From Alphaproteobacteria bacterium (lineage in GTDB: Bacteria > Pseudomonadota > Alphaproteobacteria > Rhizobiales > Rhizobiaceae), in assembly GCA_024280375.1 (NCBI GenBank), contig JAJRQF010000059.1, positions 1 to 54,035 of the forward strand: a stretch of 54,035 bases of DNA. Direction: 5' to 3'. How positions within the stretch are numbered: position 1 is the stretch's first letter; each line of letters starts with the position of its first letter. Positions 1 to 8,184 of the stretch are shown piece by piece. The translations under genes were made by a program, and so were the position numbers. A model generated the notes under the pieces. It was not told where the DNA came from and searched no databases. It saw only the letters and a list, made by a program, of their open reading frames with translations.

Positions 1-952
1 GCACGTGCTTTCCACTCAAACGCTGATCCAGAAAAAAGCCAAAAACATGAAAGTCGAAGTCAATGGCATTTTGCCCGAAGGCGTTAGCGCCAAGGACATC
101 ATTTTGGCCATCATCGGCGAAATCGGCACCGCCGGCGGCACTAGCTATGTGATTGAATTTTGCGGCGAGGCTATTGAAGCGCTTTCGATGGAAGGCCGCA
201 TGACCGTCTGCAATATGACGATTGAAGGCGGCGCACGCGCAGGCCTTATCGCGCCTGATCAAAAAACCTTTGATTATATTATCGGCAAACCAAAATCGCC
301 AAAAGGTGAAGCGCTGGAAAAAGCCCTTGAATATTGGAAGAGCCTGAAATCTGACGAAGGCGCCCATTTCGACAAGGTGCTAAAACTGGATGCGGCCAAC
401 CTGCCGCCAACCATCACCTGGGGCTCTTCGCCGGAAGATACAATTTCAATCACCGGCGCTGTTCCGAACCCAGATGATATTGCAGATGAAAACACCCGCA
501 CATCCAAATGGCGCGCACTTGAATATATGGGCCTTAAACCCGGCACCGCGATGACTGATATTACCATCGACCGGGTGTTTATCGGCTCTTGCACCAATGG
601 CCGTATTGAAGATTTCCGCCAGGCAGCAGCCGTCGTCAAAGGCAAAAAAATCGCCGACGGTGTTTCCGGCATGATCGTACCGGGCTCCGGTCTGGTGAAA
701 GAGCAGGCGGAGAAAGAAGGGCTTGATAAAATCTTCGTCGATGCCGGTTTTGAATGGCGCGAGCCCGGCTGTTCCATGTGCCTGGCAATGAATGACGACC
801 GCCTAAAACCGGAAGAGCGCTGCGCCTCGACATCAAACCGCAATTTCGAAGGCCGTCAGGGCTTTAAGGGCCGCACCCACCTTGTCTCGCCCGCAATGGC
901 GGCGGCGGCGGGTATCGCCGGGCATTTTGTTGATATCCGCGAATGGGAGTGA
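1..952 (+). CDS. leuC: 3-isopropylmalate dehydratase large subunit, 5' end cut by window
   Basis: The frame is already open at the left edge (codon CAC at 2-4, then GTG), so this is the C-terminal two-thirds, about 316 codons of a family that is usually near 470. With LeuD it isomerises 2-isopropylmalate to 3-isopropylmalate in leucine synthesis in the cytoplasm. The aconitase-type iron-sulfur ligands are visible in [11 protein letters not shown] and GCSMCLAMN, followed by the family C-terminal signature [10 protein letters not shown] and a [14 protein letters not shown] block. The GTG at 5 is an internal valine codon, not the start. No leuD follows directly; the next 250 bases hold a palindromic repeat and then a gene on the other strand. 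Confidence 0.97.
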   Translation, partial: HVLSTQTLIQKKAKNMKVEVNGILPEGVSAKDIILAIIGEIGTAGGTSYVIEFCGEAIEALSMEGRMTVCNMTIEGGARAGLIAPDQKTFDYIIGKPKSPKGEALEKALEYWKSLKSDEGAHFDKVLKLDAANLPPTITWGSSPEDTISITGAVPNPDDIADENTRTSKWRALEYMGLKPGTAMTDITIDRVFIGSCTNGRIEDFRQAAAVVKGKKIADGVSGMIVPGSGLVKEQAEKEGLDKIFVDAGFEWREPGCSMCLAMNDDRLKPEERCASTSNRNFEGRQGFKGRTHLVSPAMAAAAGIAGHFVDIREWE

Positions 953-1127
953 AAGCTACACTAAGAAAAGATTTAGATATTGCAGCAGCATAAATGATTC
1001 AATTATTAAGATATTTGCCCAGACTGAAACACAACGGCCAAAAACAGATAATTCATAAACATGCTTGGCTCCGATTTTTTATCGAACAGTTAGATTACCA
1101 CCCTCAAAAAATCTATCCACACCTCTT

Positions 1128-1154
1128 CCTTCTCCCCTTGCGGGAGAAGGTGGG
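1128..1154 (+). repeat. REP-like palindrome, left copy beside the DUF559 gene
   Basis: This 27-base stretch is nearly self-complementary: CCTTCTCCC and GGGAGAAGG flank a five-base centre. The same sequence occurs in inverted orientation at 1613-1639 with one base different. The similarity continues outward as a degenerate tail rich in GGTCGG and GAGGGG. Such elements are common between genes in rhizobial genomes. It lies in the 248-base gap after leuC, which otherwise shows nothing coding. Confidence 0.8.
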
Positions 1155-1200
1155 CATCGCATAGCGATGGTCGGTTGAGGGGTACTAGAATCAGAACTGT

Positions 1201-1554
1201 TTAATTCAATCCAGCCGCTGCAATGACGGTATCGCAAACACTGTTGATTTCCTTCAACACATCGTCATTCCAAAAACGCAGGACAATAAACCCCATTGCC
1301 TTCAGCTTTGCATCCCGTTTTTGATCATATTCACTTTCTGCATGTTGAGAGCCATCAACTTCGACAATCAATCTATGTTCAGCACAAATAAAATCAACAA
1401 TGTAGCAGTCAATTGGTACTTGCCGCCGGAATTTCATTCCCATCAAACGCCTACTACGCAGTTCATTCCAAAGCACTGCTTCTGCATCAGTTTGATTTGA
1501 GCGCATTGTTCTGGCGTGCTTTTTCAAGATTGGTTTAGCCGGATGATGGGGCAT
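1201..1554 (-). CDS. DUF559 protein, Vsr/PD-(D/E)XK endonuclease-like fold
   Basis: The product (117 residues from the ATG at 1554) is a typical DUF559 protein, a small family related in fold to very-short-patch-repair endonucleases. Visible signatures are the N-terminal LKKHARTMRSNQTDAE region, LWNELRSRRLMGMKFRRQ, and the core VDFICAEHRLIVEVDGSQH, whose acidic residues match the expected metal site, then FWNDDVL near the end. The frame is open upstream to 1629, but that extension runs through the REP-like palindrome and does not look like protein. No substrate is known for the family and none can be inferred here. It stands alone between leuC and a two-component system and is bordered by inverted palindromes, so it may be a mobile or domesticated unit. 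Confidence 0.85.
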   Translation of the reverse strand: MPHHPAKPILKKHARTMRSNQTDAEAVLWNELRSRRLMGMKFRRQVPIDCYIVDFICAEHRLIVEVDGSQHAESEYDQKRDAKLKAMGFIVLRFWNDDVLKEINSVCDTVIAAAGLN

Positions 1555-1612
1555 AGTTTTTATTTTATAAGTTACAATTGGCTGATTCAACCCCGCATCC
1601 GACCGCTCCGCG

Positions 1613-1639
1613 CCCACCTTCTCCCACAAGGGGAGAAGG
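1613..1639 (-). repeat. REP-like palindrome, right copy beside the DUF559 gene
   Basis: Read on the minus strand this is the 1128-1154 element with a single C-to-T difference. The copies face each other with the DUF559 gene between them. The element sits upstream of that gene and 20 bases beyond the 3' end of the histidine kinase gene, where it could also act as a transcription barrier. Confidence 0.8.
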
Positions 1640-1658
1640 AAGAAGAGAGCAATTAAAC

Positions 1659-2924
1659 CTATTCCAACGGCAACATAACCCGCACGCCAAAGCGGTCAGA
1701 CTGGCCATCATCGAACAGTTCAACCTGGCCTTTATGACTTTCAACAATTTGCAAAACCAGCGCCAGCCCAAGGCCGGAACCTTTTACATCCTGCCGGTCA
1801 GACAGCCGGTAAAACGGTGCAAAAACCTTTTCACGTTCATCTTTGGGAATGCCAGGCCCATGATCAACAATTTCCAGCATGGCAAAGCCATCTTTTGATC
1901 CAACTCGAATATCGACTGGCGGCTTACCATGGCGATAGGCGTTTTCCAGTAGATTTCGCACCATTCGCTGCATCAAACGAAGATCACCATTGATCAAAAC
2001 AGACCGGCCATCAAGATTGCAATCTTGATATTGTGCATCATAGCGAGCGCATTCTTCAGCAGCGACAGCCAGAAGATCAATCTCCTGCCATGGCTCATGC
2101 TCATTATTGGCATCCAACCGGCTCATCAGCAAAATTTCATCCACCAGCTGATCAAGCTCATCAATATCCTGTTCCAGCGCTTTTTTACGCGGCTCGTCTT
2201 CCTGCCCCTTGAGCAGATCAATCCCCAATCGAATGCGTGAAAGCGGGGTGCGTAATTCATGGCTGGCATTGGCCAATAATTGCCGGTGCGCGCCGAGCAA
2301 GGTTTCGATTTTTTCTGCGGCTTGATTAAAGCTACCCCCTAATTGGGCAACTTCATCTTTGCCTTCAATCGCCACCCGCGTGGAAAAATCACCCGCCCCC
2401 ATCGCTTCAACACCGCGTTGCAGCCGCTCCAGCCGCCGGGTCAAACGCCGCACCAACGGATAGGCGGAAAGCCCAATAATGATGGCAACAGAAGCTAAAA
2501 ATAACAGAGGAGCCCAAAAAAAACGCGTATGGTTCTTCTTGATTTTGGTCACTAACCAGCGTTTGTCAGGCAATAAAATCTGCCAACCGGTATTACCGCG
2601 ATGTCGAAACCGGTTGCTCGATTGTTGCTCAGGTGATGGTGCGGCAAAACTTTGTCCCGAACTTGCCAGAAGTTTTTTGTTCTCATCAAAAAGCGATATA
2701 TCCAGGCCAATGTTTTCAGCCAGTTTGTGCACGGTACGTTGTTGGCGCTCCAATGGAGCTCCGACAGGTGCCAGCAATTCCACCGCAAGCCTGCCCGCGA
2801 TACCAAAAGCTTCACGGTTAAACCGGTCGGCACCGGAAAACTGCCAAAGCACCCCGGAAATCACCACCACCAAAACCAGTGCAGCAATTATCGTCAGATA
2901 AATTTGAACATAAAGCCTGCGCAT
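1659..2924 (-). CDS. HAMP-domain sensor histidine kinase, CpxA/EnvZ type
   Basis: This 421-residue inner-membrane kinase has one membrane helix at about residues 8-29, a periplasmic loop of roughly 105 residues, a second helix at about 134-157, a HAMP linker to about 208, and the dimerisation/phosphoacceptor box ASHELRTPLSR with His222. The ATPase part shows the N box (NLLENAYRHG), G1 (DHGPGIP) and G2 (GSGLGLALV). It should phosphorylate the response regulator encoded 15 bases upstream in the same direction. The Spy/CpxP-like gene beyond that regulator suggests envelope or metal stress as the signal, as in Cpx systems. Sequence alone does not prove orthology with CpxA. Confidence 0.93.
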   Translation of the reverse strand: MRRLYVQIYLTIIAALVLVVVISGVLWQFSGADRFNREAFGIAGRLAVELLAPVGAPLERQQRTVHKLAENIGLDISLFDENKKLLASSGQSFAAPSPEQQSSNRFRHRGNTGWQILLPDKRWLVTKIKKNHTRFFWAPLLFLASVAIIIGLSAYPLVRRLTRRLERLQRGVEAMGAGDFSTRVAIEGKDEVAQLGGSFNQAAEKIETLLGAHRQLLANASHELRTPLSRIRLGIDLLKGQEDEPRKKALEQDIDELDQLVDEILLMSRLDANNEHEPWQEIDLLAVAAEECARYDAQYQDCNLDGRSVLINGDLRLMQRMVRNLLENAYRHGKPPVDIRVGSKDGFAMLEIVDHGPGIPKDEREKVFAPFYRLSDRQDVKGSGLGLALVLQIVESHKGQVELFDDGQSDRFGVRVMLPLE

Positions 2925-2939
2925 ACCCTAATCTTGGCC

Positions 2940-3632
2940 TTAATCCTGAGTTCGTGCAAATAGATAGCCCGCACCTCGCACGGTAATCACCCGTTTGGGC
3001 TTTTTCGCATCATCTTCAATCTCTGCCCGAATGCGGGAAATATGCACATCAATCGAACGATCAAAGGCCTCAAGTGCTGTGCCCTTAAGCGCATCCATCA
3101 AGGCGTCACGCGATAGCACCCGCCCGGCGGACCGCGCCAGCACATCCAGCATGTCAAATTGATGTGACGTTAGCGAACAAATACGCGCATCAAGCCGTAC
3201 TTCGCGCGCATCGCGATCAATTTCCAATCGGCCAAAGCGCAAGATTTCAGCTTTCCCGGAGGCCCCACCACGGCGCAATATCGCCTTTAACCGGGCAAGC
3301 AGTTCACGCGGTTCAAACGGTTTTGGCAGATAATCATCGGCCCCAAGCTCAAGCCCGACAACCCTATCCATCGCATCGCCCTTGGCGGTTAACATAAGAA
3401 TGGGAATATTATCGGTGGTACGGATGGTCCGGCAAATCTCCAAACCGTCCATATCGGGTAACATCAAATCAAGAATGATGGCGCTGAACACCCCCGATTT
3501 CTGCTTGCTCAACGCTTCCACGCCATTGGGCGCAATTGTCACCAAATACCCTGCCTCACCAAGATAATCTTGCACCATACCGGCAAGACGAGGATCGTCT
3601 TCAACAAGTAAAATTTTCTCACTCAATGCCAA
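2940..3632 (-). CDS. OmpR/CpxR-family response regulator
   Basis: This is a 230-residue two-domain regulator. The receiver shows the acidic pair D12/D13, phosphoacceptor D55 in ILDLMLPD, T82 and K104 in LPKPF; the C-terminal winged helix ends in the usual VRGAGYLF. It is paired with the kinase gene just downstream. No ATG is available: the frame closes at a TAA at 3651-3653, leaving TTG at 3632 (used here) or TTG at 3626, both preceded by a weak ribosome-binding site. A perfect inverted repeat lies at 3651-3668 just ahead of the start. The exact Cpx-type box upstream of the neighbouring Spy/CpxP-like gene makes this regulator a likely activator there. Confidence 0.92.
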   Translation of the reverse strand: MALSEKILLVEDDPRLAGMVQDYLGEAGYLVTIAPNGVEALSKQKSGVFSAIILDLMLPDMDGLEICRTIRTTDNIPILMLTAKGDAMDRVVGLELGADDYLPKPFEPRELLARLKAILRRGGASGKAEILRFGRLEIDRDAREVRLDARICSLTSHQFDMLDVLARSAGRVLSRDALMDALKGTALEAFDRSIDVHISRIRAEIEDDAKKPKRVITVRGAGYLFARTQD

Positions 3633-3650
3633 TTTATCCAGTGCTTTTGA

Positions 3651-3668
3651 TTAGGGTCTGGACCCTAA
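3651..3668. promoter_or_regulatory. perfect 8-2-8 inverted repeat ahead of response regulator gene
   Basis: The sequence TTAGGGTC-TG-GACCCTAA is perfectly dyad symmetric and lies 19 bases upstream of the regulator's TTG start. It has the form of an operator for a dimeric protein. As RNA, the two-base centre would force opening of the inner pairs, so a hairpin is possible but tight. Confidence 0.45.
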
Positions 3669-3708
3669 GAGGTTCTGCAATATCACACTTAAACCAAACC
3701 AACCAATT

Positions 3709-3729
3709 GGCCCGCAGATTATGCGGGCC
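3709..3729 (-). terminator. probable terminator after the Spy/CpxP-like gene
   Basis: A perfect 8-base stem (GGCCCGCA/TGCGGGCC) with a five-base loop lies 22 bases beyond the stop of the minus-strand gene. On that strand it is followed by a moderately T-rich stretch. It separates the Spy-like gene from the downstream regulator-kinase pair. Confidence 0.6.
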
Positions 3730-3751
3730 AGTAATGTGTTTTTGGATACCA

Positions 3752-4348
3752 CTAATGCTTCCAACGACCGCGCATAGAGCGAAAAGTCTCAATGCGTTCG
3801 GCAACTGTTTTACGCTGCTCGGCGGTCAATATTTCAGCCGCATCAGCAATGGCGGTAGCGAGATTTTTACTCACCATATCGGCCTCAGCCAATTTTGCCA
3901 CTCGCATGGCTTCAATTGCTCCACGATCAATGGTTGGCGCGGTCAAGAGCTTGATAACTTCCTCACGCGATTTTCGCATTTTATCCCGCATCGGCAGCAT
4001 GTCATCTGCAACCGATTTAATCAGGCTCACCAGTTTTGTCTGCTGTTCGTCGGTTGCATCAATTTCGACCGCAAGATGCTTGACCATCCGGGTAATTTGT
4101 TTTTCACGCTCTTCGGCGCTCATTGAGCCAAAATGTGAACCACCGCCACGGCGCCAGCTGGATTTCCAGACTTTACCATCACTGCCAGAATAATTGTTTT
4201 CAATATTCACATGCTGGGCAATGCGGCTGCCGGTATAGGCCTGTGCACCCAAAACGGTTGCCAATCCAAGTGCTGCTATAATGCCTGCGGTGATATAGCC
4301 CTTACGAGTATTTGATGGTTTCTTCGGACTGTTGATATTATTGGTCAT
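3752..4348 (-). CDS. Spy/CpxP-family periplasmic stress protein
   Basis: The 198-residue product has a cytoplasmic stub, a hydrophobic segment at about residues 18-38 (signal anchor or signal peptide), a Gly/Ser/Trp-rich linker and a helical domain with an LTXXQ-type repeat near the end (EILTAEQRKTVAERIE) and a related DATDEQQ segment earlier. Family members bind unfolded periplasmic proteins or metals and often act as feedback inhibitors of a Cpx-like kinase. The ATG at 4348 is chosen for its strong site AAGGAG; the open frame upstream to 4456 has none. The gene lies just upstream of a matching regulator and kinase, in the same direction, behind a GTAAA-N5-GTAAA box. Confidence 0.88.
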   Translation of the reverse strand: MTNNINSPKKPSNTRKGYITAGIIAALGLATVLGAQAYTGSRIAQHVNIENNYSGSDGKVWKSSWRRGGGSHFGSMSAEEREKQITRMVKHLAVEIDATDEQQTKLVSLIKSVADDMLPMRDKMRKSREEVIKLLTAPTIDRGAIEAMRVAKLAEADMVSKNLATAIADAAEILTAEQRKTVAERIETFRSMRGRWKH

Positions 4349-4419
4349 GCCTGTCTCCTTGGTTGCTGCGTTGATAACAACAACATAGGCATTCAATGTT
4401 GCGGGTGCTTTTCGCTGGC

Positions 4420-4434
4420 GTAAAGATTTGTAAA
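4420..4434 (+). promoter_or_regulatory. CpxR-type box GTAAA-N5-GTAAA
   Basis: The sequence GTAAAGATTTGTAAA matches exactly the Cpx regulator consensus of enterobacteria (two GTAAA half sites five bases apart). It lies 72 bases upstream of the Spy/CpxP-like ATG and 124 bases upstream of the nuclease gene on the other strand, so it could serve either promoter. A small palindrome, GTTGCA-A-TGCAAC, follows immediately at 4435-4447. Confidence 0.55.
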
Positions 4435-4557
4435 GTTGCAATGCAACCAAAAACACGCTAAAAGAGAAAATATGATTTTACACAACCAATTCCTGTTGAC
4501 AGCACTAAAATTACAAGATAGGAATAAAATCATGGAAATCAGATTAAAATCCTCATC

Positions 4558-4998
4558 ATGATAATTCGCCCAACCATAATTTCTCTATTGTTTTTAGCCC
4601 TTGGCCTTTCTCCTGTGGTGGCAAAAAAGCGCGAAACCATCAAGGGGCCAATCTTTGCAAAAGTAGTAAATGTCTATGACGGCGATACAATTGAGGTGCT
4701 TGCCAATATATGGCCCGGCCATCAAATCAATGTGCGGGTACGCATCCGGGGAATAGACGCGCCTGAAATCCGCTCCAAATGCTCAAGCGAACATTACGCC
4801 GCCCTTTCGGCCCGCAATCGCCTGCGTGAATTTATTTCAGGCAAACCCGTTCAATTGAGCAAAATTAAGGGCGGCAAATATTTTGGCCGGGTGCTGGCCG
4901 ATGTCACAACCTTTTCAGGTCAGGATATTGAAAAAGCCCTTCTAGCGACCGGGCTGGTGCGGCCCTATCGTGGCAAACGTCGCACCGGCTGGTGCTGA
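4558..4998 (+). CDS. secreted thermonuclease-family (SNase) protein
   Basis: This 146-residue protein has an N-terminal signal peptide (about residues 1-22) and a single staphylococcal-nuclease fold. Active-site residues are recognisable: D41 and D43 in VYDGDTIEV, the arginine and acidic residues of VRIRGIDAPE (residues 61-70), and R111 in YFGRVLADV. It should cut DNA or RNA with calcium outside the cytoplasm, probably in the periplasm. It is transcribed divergently from the Spy/CpxP-like gene and shares its promoter region, so co-control by envelope stress is possible. The domain fills nearly the whole protein. Confidence 0.9.
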   Translation: MIIRPTIISLLFLALGLSPVVAKKRETIKGPIFAKVVNVYDGDTIEVLANIWPGHQINVRVRIRGIDAPEIRSKCSSEHYAALSARNRLREFISGKPVQLSKIKGGKYFGRVLADVTTFSGQDIEKALLATGLVRPYRGKRRTGWC

Positions 4999-5020
4999 AC
5001 ACGCCTTGGTCAAATAACAA

Positions 5021-5043
5021 CGGGGCCGCACCATGCAGCCCCG
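5021..5043. terminator. hairpin between convergent nuclease and acs genes
   Basis: CGGGGC and GCCCCG pair around an 11-base interior that can add two more pairs next to a mismatch. The hairpin sits in the 69-base gap where the two genes converge and could end transcripts from both sides. The T-runs are weak on either strand. Confidence 0.5.
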
Positions 5044-5067
5044 CTTTCAATTCGCACCAGTCAAAAC

Positions 5068-7023
5068 TCAGCCTTTTTTATTCTGCCGGTTTTCGATCAG
5101 ATTTTCCACCACAGCCGGGTCAGCTAGCGTTGACGTATCACCCAAAGCACCAAAATCATCCTCGGCAATTTTGCGCAATATCCGCCGCATAATTTTGCCC
5201 GAGCGGGTTTTTGGCAGACCGGGAGAAAACTGAATTTTATCCGGTGAGGCAATCGGCCCGATTTCCTTGCGAACCTGCGCCACAAGTTCTTTGCGTAATT
5301 CATCACTCGGTTCAACTCCGGCCATCAGGGTCACATAGCAGTAGATACCCTGCCCTTTGATCTCATGCGGATAACCGACAACCGCCGCCTCCGATACGGC
5401 ACTATGCGCAACAAGCGCAGACTCAACCTCTGCCGTGCCCATACGGTGACCGGAAATATTGATCACATCATCAACCCGGCCGGTAATCCAGTAATAGCCA
5501 TCCTCATCGCGACGACAGCCATCTCCAGTGAAATACTTCCCCTTATAGGTGGAGAAATATGTCTGCACAAAACGATCATGGTCGCCGTAAAGGCTGCGCA
5601 TTTGGCCAGGCCACGAATCCACAATACAAAGATTGCCATCGGTCGCGCCCTCAAGTGCCGTGCCCTCACCATCAACCAATTGCGGCTGAATGCCAAAGAA
5701 CGGCGTTGTCGCAGAACCCGGTTTTAAGGCTGTTGCACCGGGCAGCGGAGTAATCATAATGCCACCGGTCTCGGTCTGCCACCATGTATCGACAATCGGG
5801 CAGCGGCCATTGCCGACAACATTATAATACCAGTCCCAGGCTTCCGGATTAATCGGCTCGCCAACGGAACCAAGCAATCGCAGAGAGGAGCGGTCGGTTG
5901 ATGTAACCGGCCCGTCGCCCGCCTGCATAAGCGCACGAATGGCCGTTGGTGCGGTATAAAAAATATTGACCTTGTGCTTGTCGCACACATCCCAGAACCG
6001 CGACATTGTCGGATAATTTGGCACCCCTTCAAACATCAATGTGGTTGCCGCATTGGCAAGCGGGCCATAGACAATATAGGAATGACCGGTCACCCAACCC
6101 ACATCGGCGGTGCACCAGTAAATATCATTCTCATGATAATCAAAAACATATTCATGGGTCATCGAGGCCCATACCAGATAGCCGCCTGTGGTATGCAACA
6201 CGCCTTTTGGTTTACCGGTTGAACCGGATGTATAAAGAATAAACAGCGGGTCTTCCGCATTCATTTCTTCCGGCTCGCATGTGGTCGAAGCGGCTGCCAC
6301 CGCATCATGATACCAAACATCGCGGCCCTCGGCCCAGTCAATCGCACCACCGGTACGCTTGACCACCAGCACCTTATCGACCTTGCCACCATTGCGTTCA
6401 GCGATTTCAACCGCCGCATCCACATTGGCTTTCAGCGGAATGGGCTTGCCACCGCGCAGGCCTTCATCAGCAGTGATTATGAAATTCGATTCACAATCGT
6501 GAATACGCCCGGCCAGCGCATCCGGCGAAAACCCGCCAAAGACGATTGAATGCACCGCACCAATGCGGGTACAGGCAAGCATCGCATAGGCGGCTTCCGG
6601 GATCATCGGCATGTAGATTGTTACCCGGTCACCCTTTTTGACGCCCTCATTTTTCATGGCGTTGGACAGGCGGCACACATGCTCGTGCAGTTGATTATAG
6701 GTAATTTTTGCGTCTTCTTCCGGGTTGTCGCCTTCCCAGATTATCGCAACCTTATCGCCATTTTTTTCCAAATGCCGGTCAATGCAATTAGCCGAGACAT
6801 TCAAAGTTCCATCTTCAAACCATTTGATAGAAACATCAGGATATTCGTAAGTGGTGTTTTTGACTTTCGTATAGGGCTTTATCCAGTCAACCCGCTTACC
6901 GTGCTCACCCCAAAATACGTCCGGGTTATCAACGCTTTGCTGATACATCTCATGATATTTGTCATTGTCAATATGGGCAGCCTTGGCAATTGCATCGGGA
7001 ACGGGGTAAAGCACCTCGGACAT
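5068..7023 (-). CDS. acs: acetyl-CoA synthetase
   Basis: This 651-residue AMP-forming ligase turns acetate, ATP and CoA into acetyl-CoA in the cytoplasm; the length is that expected for Acs. Visible signatures are [10 protein letters not shown] near the N-terminus, the P-loop [24 protein letters not shown], the hinge region [18 protein letters not shown], and [11 protein letters not shown] with the catalytic lysine (about K610) that is acetylated in characterised homologues. The ATG at 7023 follows GGAGAT and matches the usual MSEVLYPVP start; 18 more codons are open upstream without support. The DUF1761 gene lies upstream on the same strand, 122 bases away. Confidence 0.97.
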   Translation of the reverse strand: MSEVLYPVPDAIAKAAHIDNDKYHEMYQQSVDNPDVFWGEHGKRVDWIKPYTKVKNTTYEYPDVSIKWFEDGTLNVSANCIDRHLEKNGDKVAIIWEGDNPEEDAKITYNQLHEHVCRLSNAMKNEGVKKGDRVTIYMPMIPEAAYAMLACTRIGAVHSIVFGGFSPDALAGRIHDCESNFIITADEGLRGGKPIPLKANVDAAVEIAERNGGKVDKVLVVKRTGGAIDWAEGRDVWYHDAVAAASTTCEPEEMNAEDPLFILYTSGSTGKPKGVLHTTGGYLVWASMTHEYVFDYHENDIYWCTADVGWVTGHSYIVYGPLANAATTLMFEGVPNYPTMSRFWDVCDKHKVNIFYTAPTAIRALMQAGDGPVTSTDRSSLRLLGSVGEPINPEAWDWYYNVVGNGRCPIVDTWWQTETGGIMITPLPGATALKPGSATTPFFGIQPQLVDGEGTALEGATDGNLCIVDSWPGQMRSLYGDHDRFVQTYFSTYKGKYFTGDGCRRDEDGYYWITGRVDDVINISGHRMGTAEVESALVAHSAVSEAAVVGYPHEIKGQGIYCYVTLMAGVEPSDELRKELVAQVRKEIGPIASPDKIQFSPGLPKTRSGKIMRRILRKIAEDDFGALGDTSTLADPAVVENLIENRQNKKG

Positions 7024-7145
7024 TGGGTATCTCCACTTAACAGACGTAATTCCAGCAGGCCTTATGCAGCCGGCCATTTTAAATTATTTCACGTCATATC
7101 AAGCAGAAAAGCAACCGTCCATTCGACTTGAGTTGCAGTCGATAT

Positions 7146-7562
7146 TTAAACGCCCATCCAGCCAATTATTGCGCCCTGTGCAATAAGCACAAACAAATAA
7201 TGCCCCGCATCTATTATGGTCAATGACCATGGTTTCATCTGAAACCGATGATTGACCACCATCGAAGTCGCCACAAAACCAGCCCAAACAAAAAGCGCAG
7301 ATACAATGCCGCGCCAAAGGTTCATGTCGCCCAAATGACCAATCAGCCCTGCCAGCACAATCGCCATAACCAAATGGGATATTGCGGCAAAAACATAAAT
7401 TATTGGGTTGCCACCATTTTCCACCGCTTCCAGTTCTTCTTTGGAAAAGCCAACGGCGCTAATCCACGGCTTGGCAAGAACGCTGTACCAGATTGCACCA
7501 ATTGCCATTGACGCGACCATCGCCAACAATACAGCGACCAGGTTAAATCCCGCAAAAATCAT
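7146..7562 (-). CDS. DUF1761 family membrane protein
   Basis: This 138-residue protein is predicted to have four membrane helices (about residues 5-27, 52-74, 81-103 and 115-135). The family pattern is clear: an N-terminal FNLVAVLLAM, the AIGAIWYSVLAKPW motif, and a late VVNHRFQMKPWSLTIIDAGHYL segment. The function of DUF1761 is unknown. The ATG at 7562 follows a strong GGAGGG site. It lies upstream of acs in the same direction, so readthrough is possible, although acs probably also has its own promoter in the 122-base gap. Confidence 0.85.
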   Translation of the reverse strand: MIFAGFNLVAVLLAMVASMAIGAIWYSVLAKPWISAVGFSKEELEAVENGGNPIIYVFAAISHLVMAIVLAGLIGHLGDMNLWRGIVSALFVWAGFVATSMVVNHRFQMKPWSLTIIDAGHYLFVLIAQGAIIGWMGV

Positions 7563-7592
7563 TTCTCATCCCTCCTATTTCACAATTTAGTT

Positions 7593-7694
7593 AAACAAAT
7601 GAGACCTAAATTGCAACGAATTAACGGATCATTAACATACAATTTAATTAAAATTTTAATGGTTACCAAGGATTATCAGGATGCTCATTTGTTT
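7593..7694. promoter_or_regulatory. 11-base inverted repeat spanning a divergent promoter region
   Basis: AAACAAATGAG at 7593-7603 is repeated as its exact complement CTCATTTGTTT at 7684-7694. The 80 bases between are very A/T rich and contain further short dyads. The pair brackets the space between the DUF1761 gene and the M15-like lipoprotein gene, as paired operator sites or a looped control region would. Confidence 0.35.
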
Positions 7695-7711
7695 TGCGTT
7701 TGGAGCGCCCG

Positions 7712-8152
7712 ATGTCAATTCTATATCAAATATCTGCAACTGCATTGCAGTGGCAGAAAGCTTTTGGATCTAAAATTCTGGTACTGGTACTTGTATCCAG
7801 TCTTACGGCCTGTTCATCATTGCCGAGCTTTGGGCTTTTTGGCGGCGGATCGGTAACCTATAATGCGCCATCCTGGTGCGTTCCATTCCGGCTAAAACGC
7901 GTATTAAGACAAGTCGCACGCCGTTATGGCAACGTGACCGTCCATTCAACCTATCGAACCTGGTGGCATAATCGTAAGGTTGGTGGCGCTTCAAAATCCA
8001 TGCATCGTCGCTGTAAAGCTGTTGATTTCAGCGTGTCCAAAAATATGAGTGCCGCCTATCGCTATGTCGCCAGACACCGTTCTGTTGGCGGACACAAGCG
8101 ATACCGCTCTGGCCATATTCACATAGATACGGGTGCCAAACGCACCTGGTAA
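7712..8152 (+). CDS. lipoprotein with M15-type peptidase domain
   Basis: The 146-residue product has an unusually long N-terminal region before a hydrophobic stretch (residues 22-33) and a lipobox LTAC with Cys34, so it is probably a lipoprotein. The rest matches the small Peptidase_M15 (DUF882/YcbK-like) fold: STYRTWWHNRKVGG, SKSMHRRCKAVDF and GHIHID supply the expected zinc ligands H98, D105 and H135 or H137. Relatives cleave D-Ala peptides in the cell wall or are catalytically weak. The ATG at 7712 follows TTGGAG; six codons upstream are open but lack a ribosome-binding site. It is divergent from the DUF1761 gene. Confidence 0.85.
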   Translation: MSILYQISATALQWQKAFGSKILVLVLVSSLTACSSLPSFGLFGGGSVTYNAPSWCVPFRLKRVLRQVARRYGNVTVHSTYRTWWHNRKVGGASKSMHRRCKAVDFSVSKNMSAAYRYVARHRSVGGHKRYRSGHIHIDTGAKRTW

Positions 8153-8184
8153 AAAAGAGTTAGGCCGACAAATAAAGCCGCGCT

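Noticed and set aside
274-843. A 189-codon open frame antisense to leuC
   Set aside because: It is entirely covered by conserved leuC sequence, shows no domain and has no separate signal.
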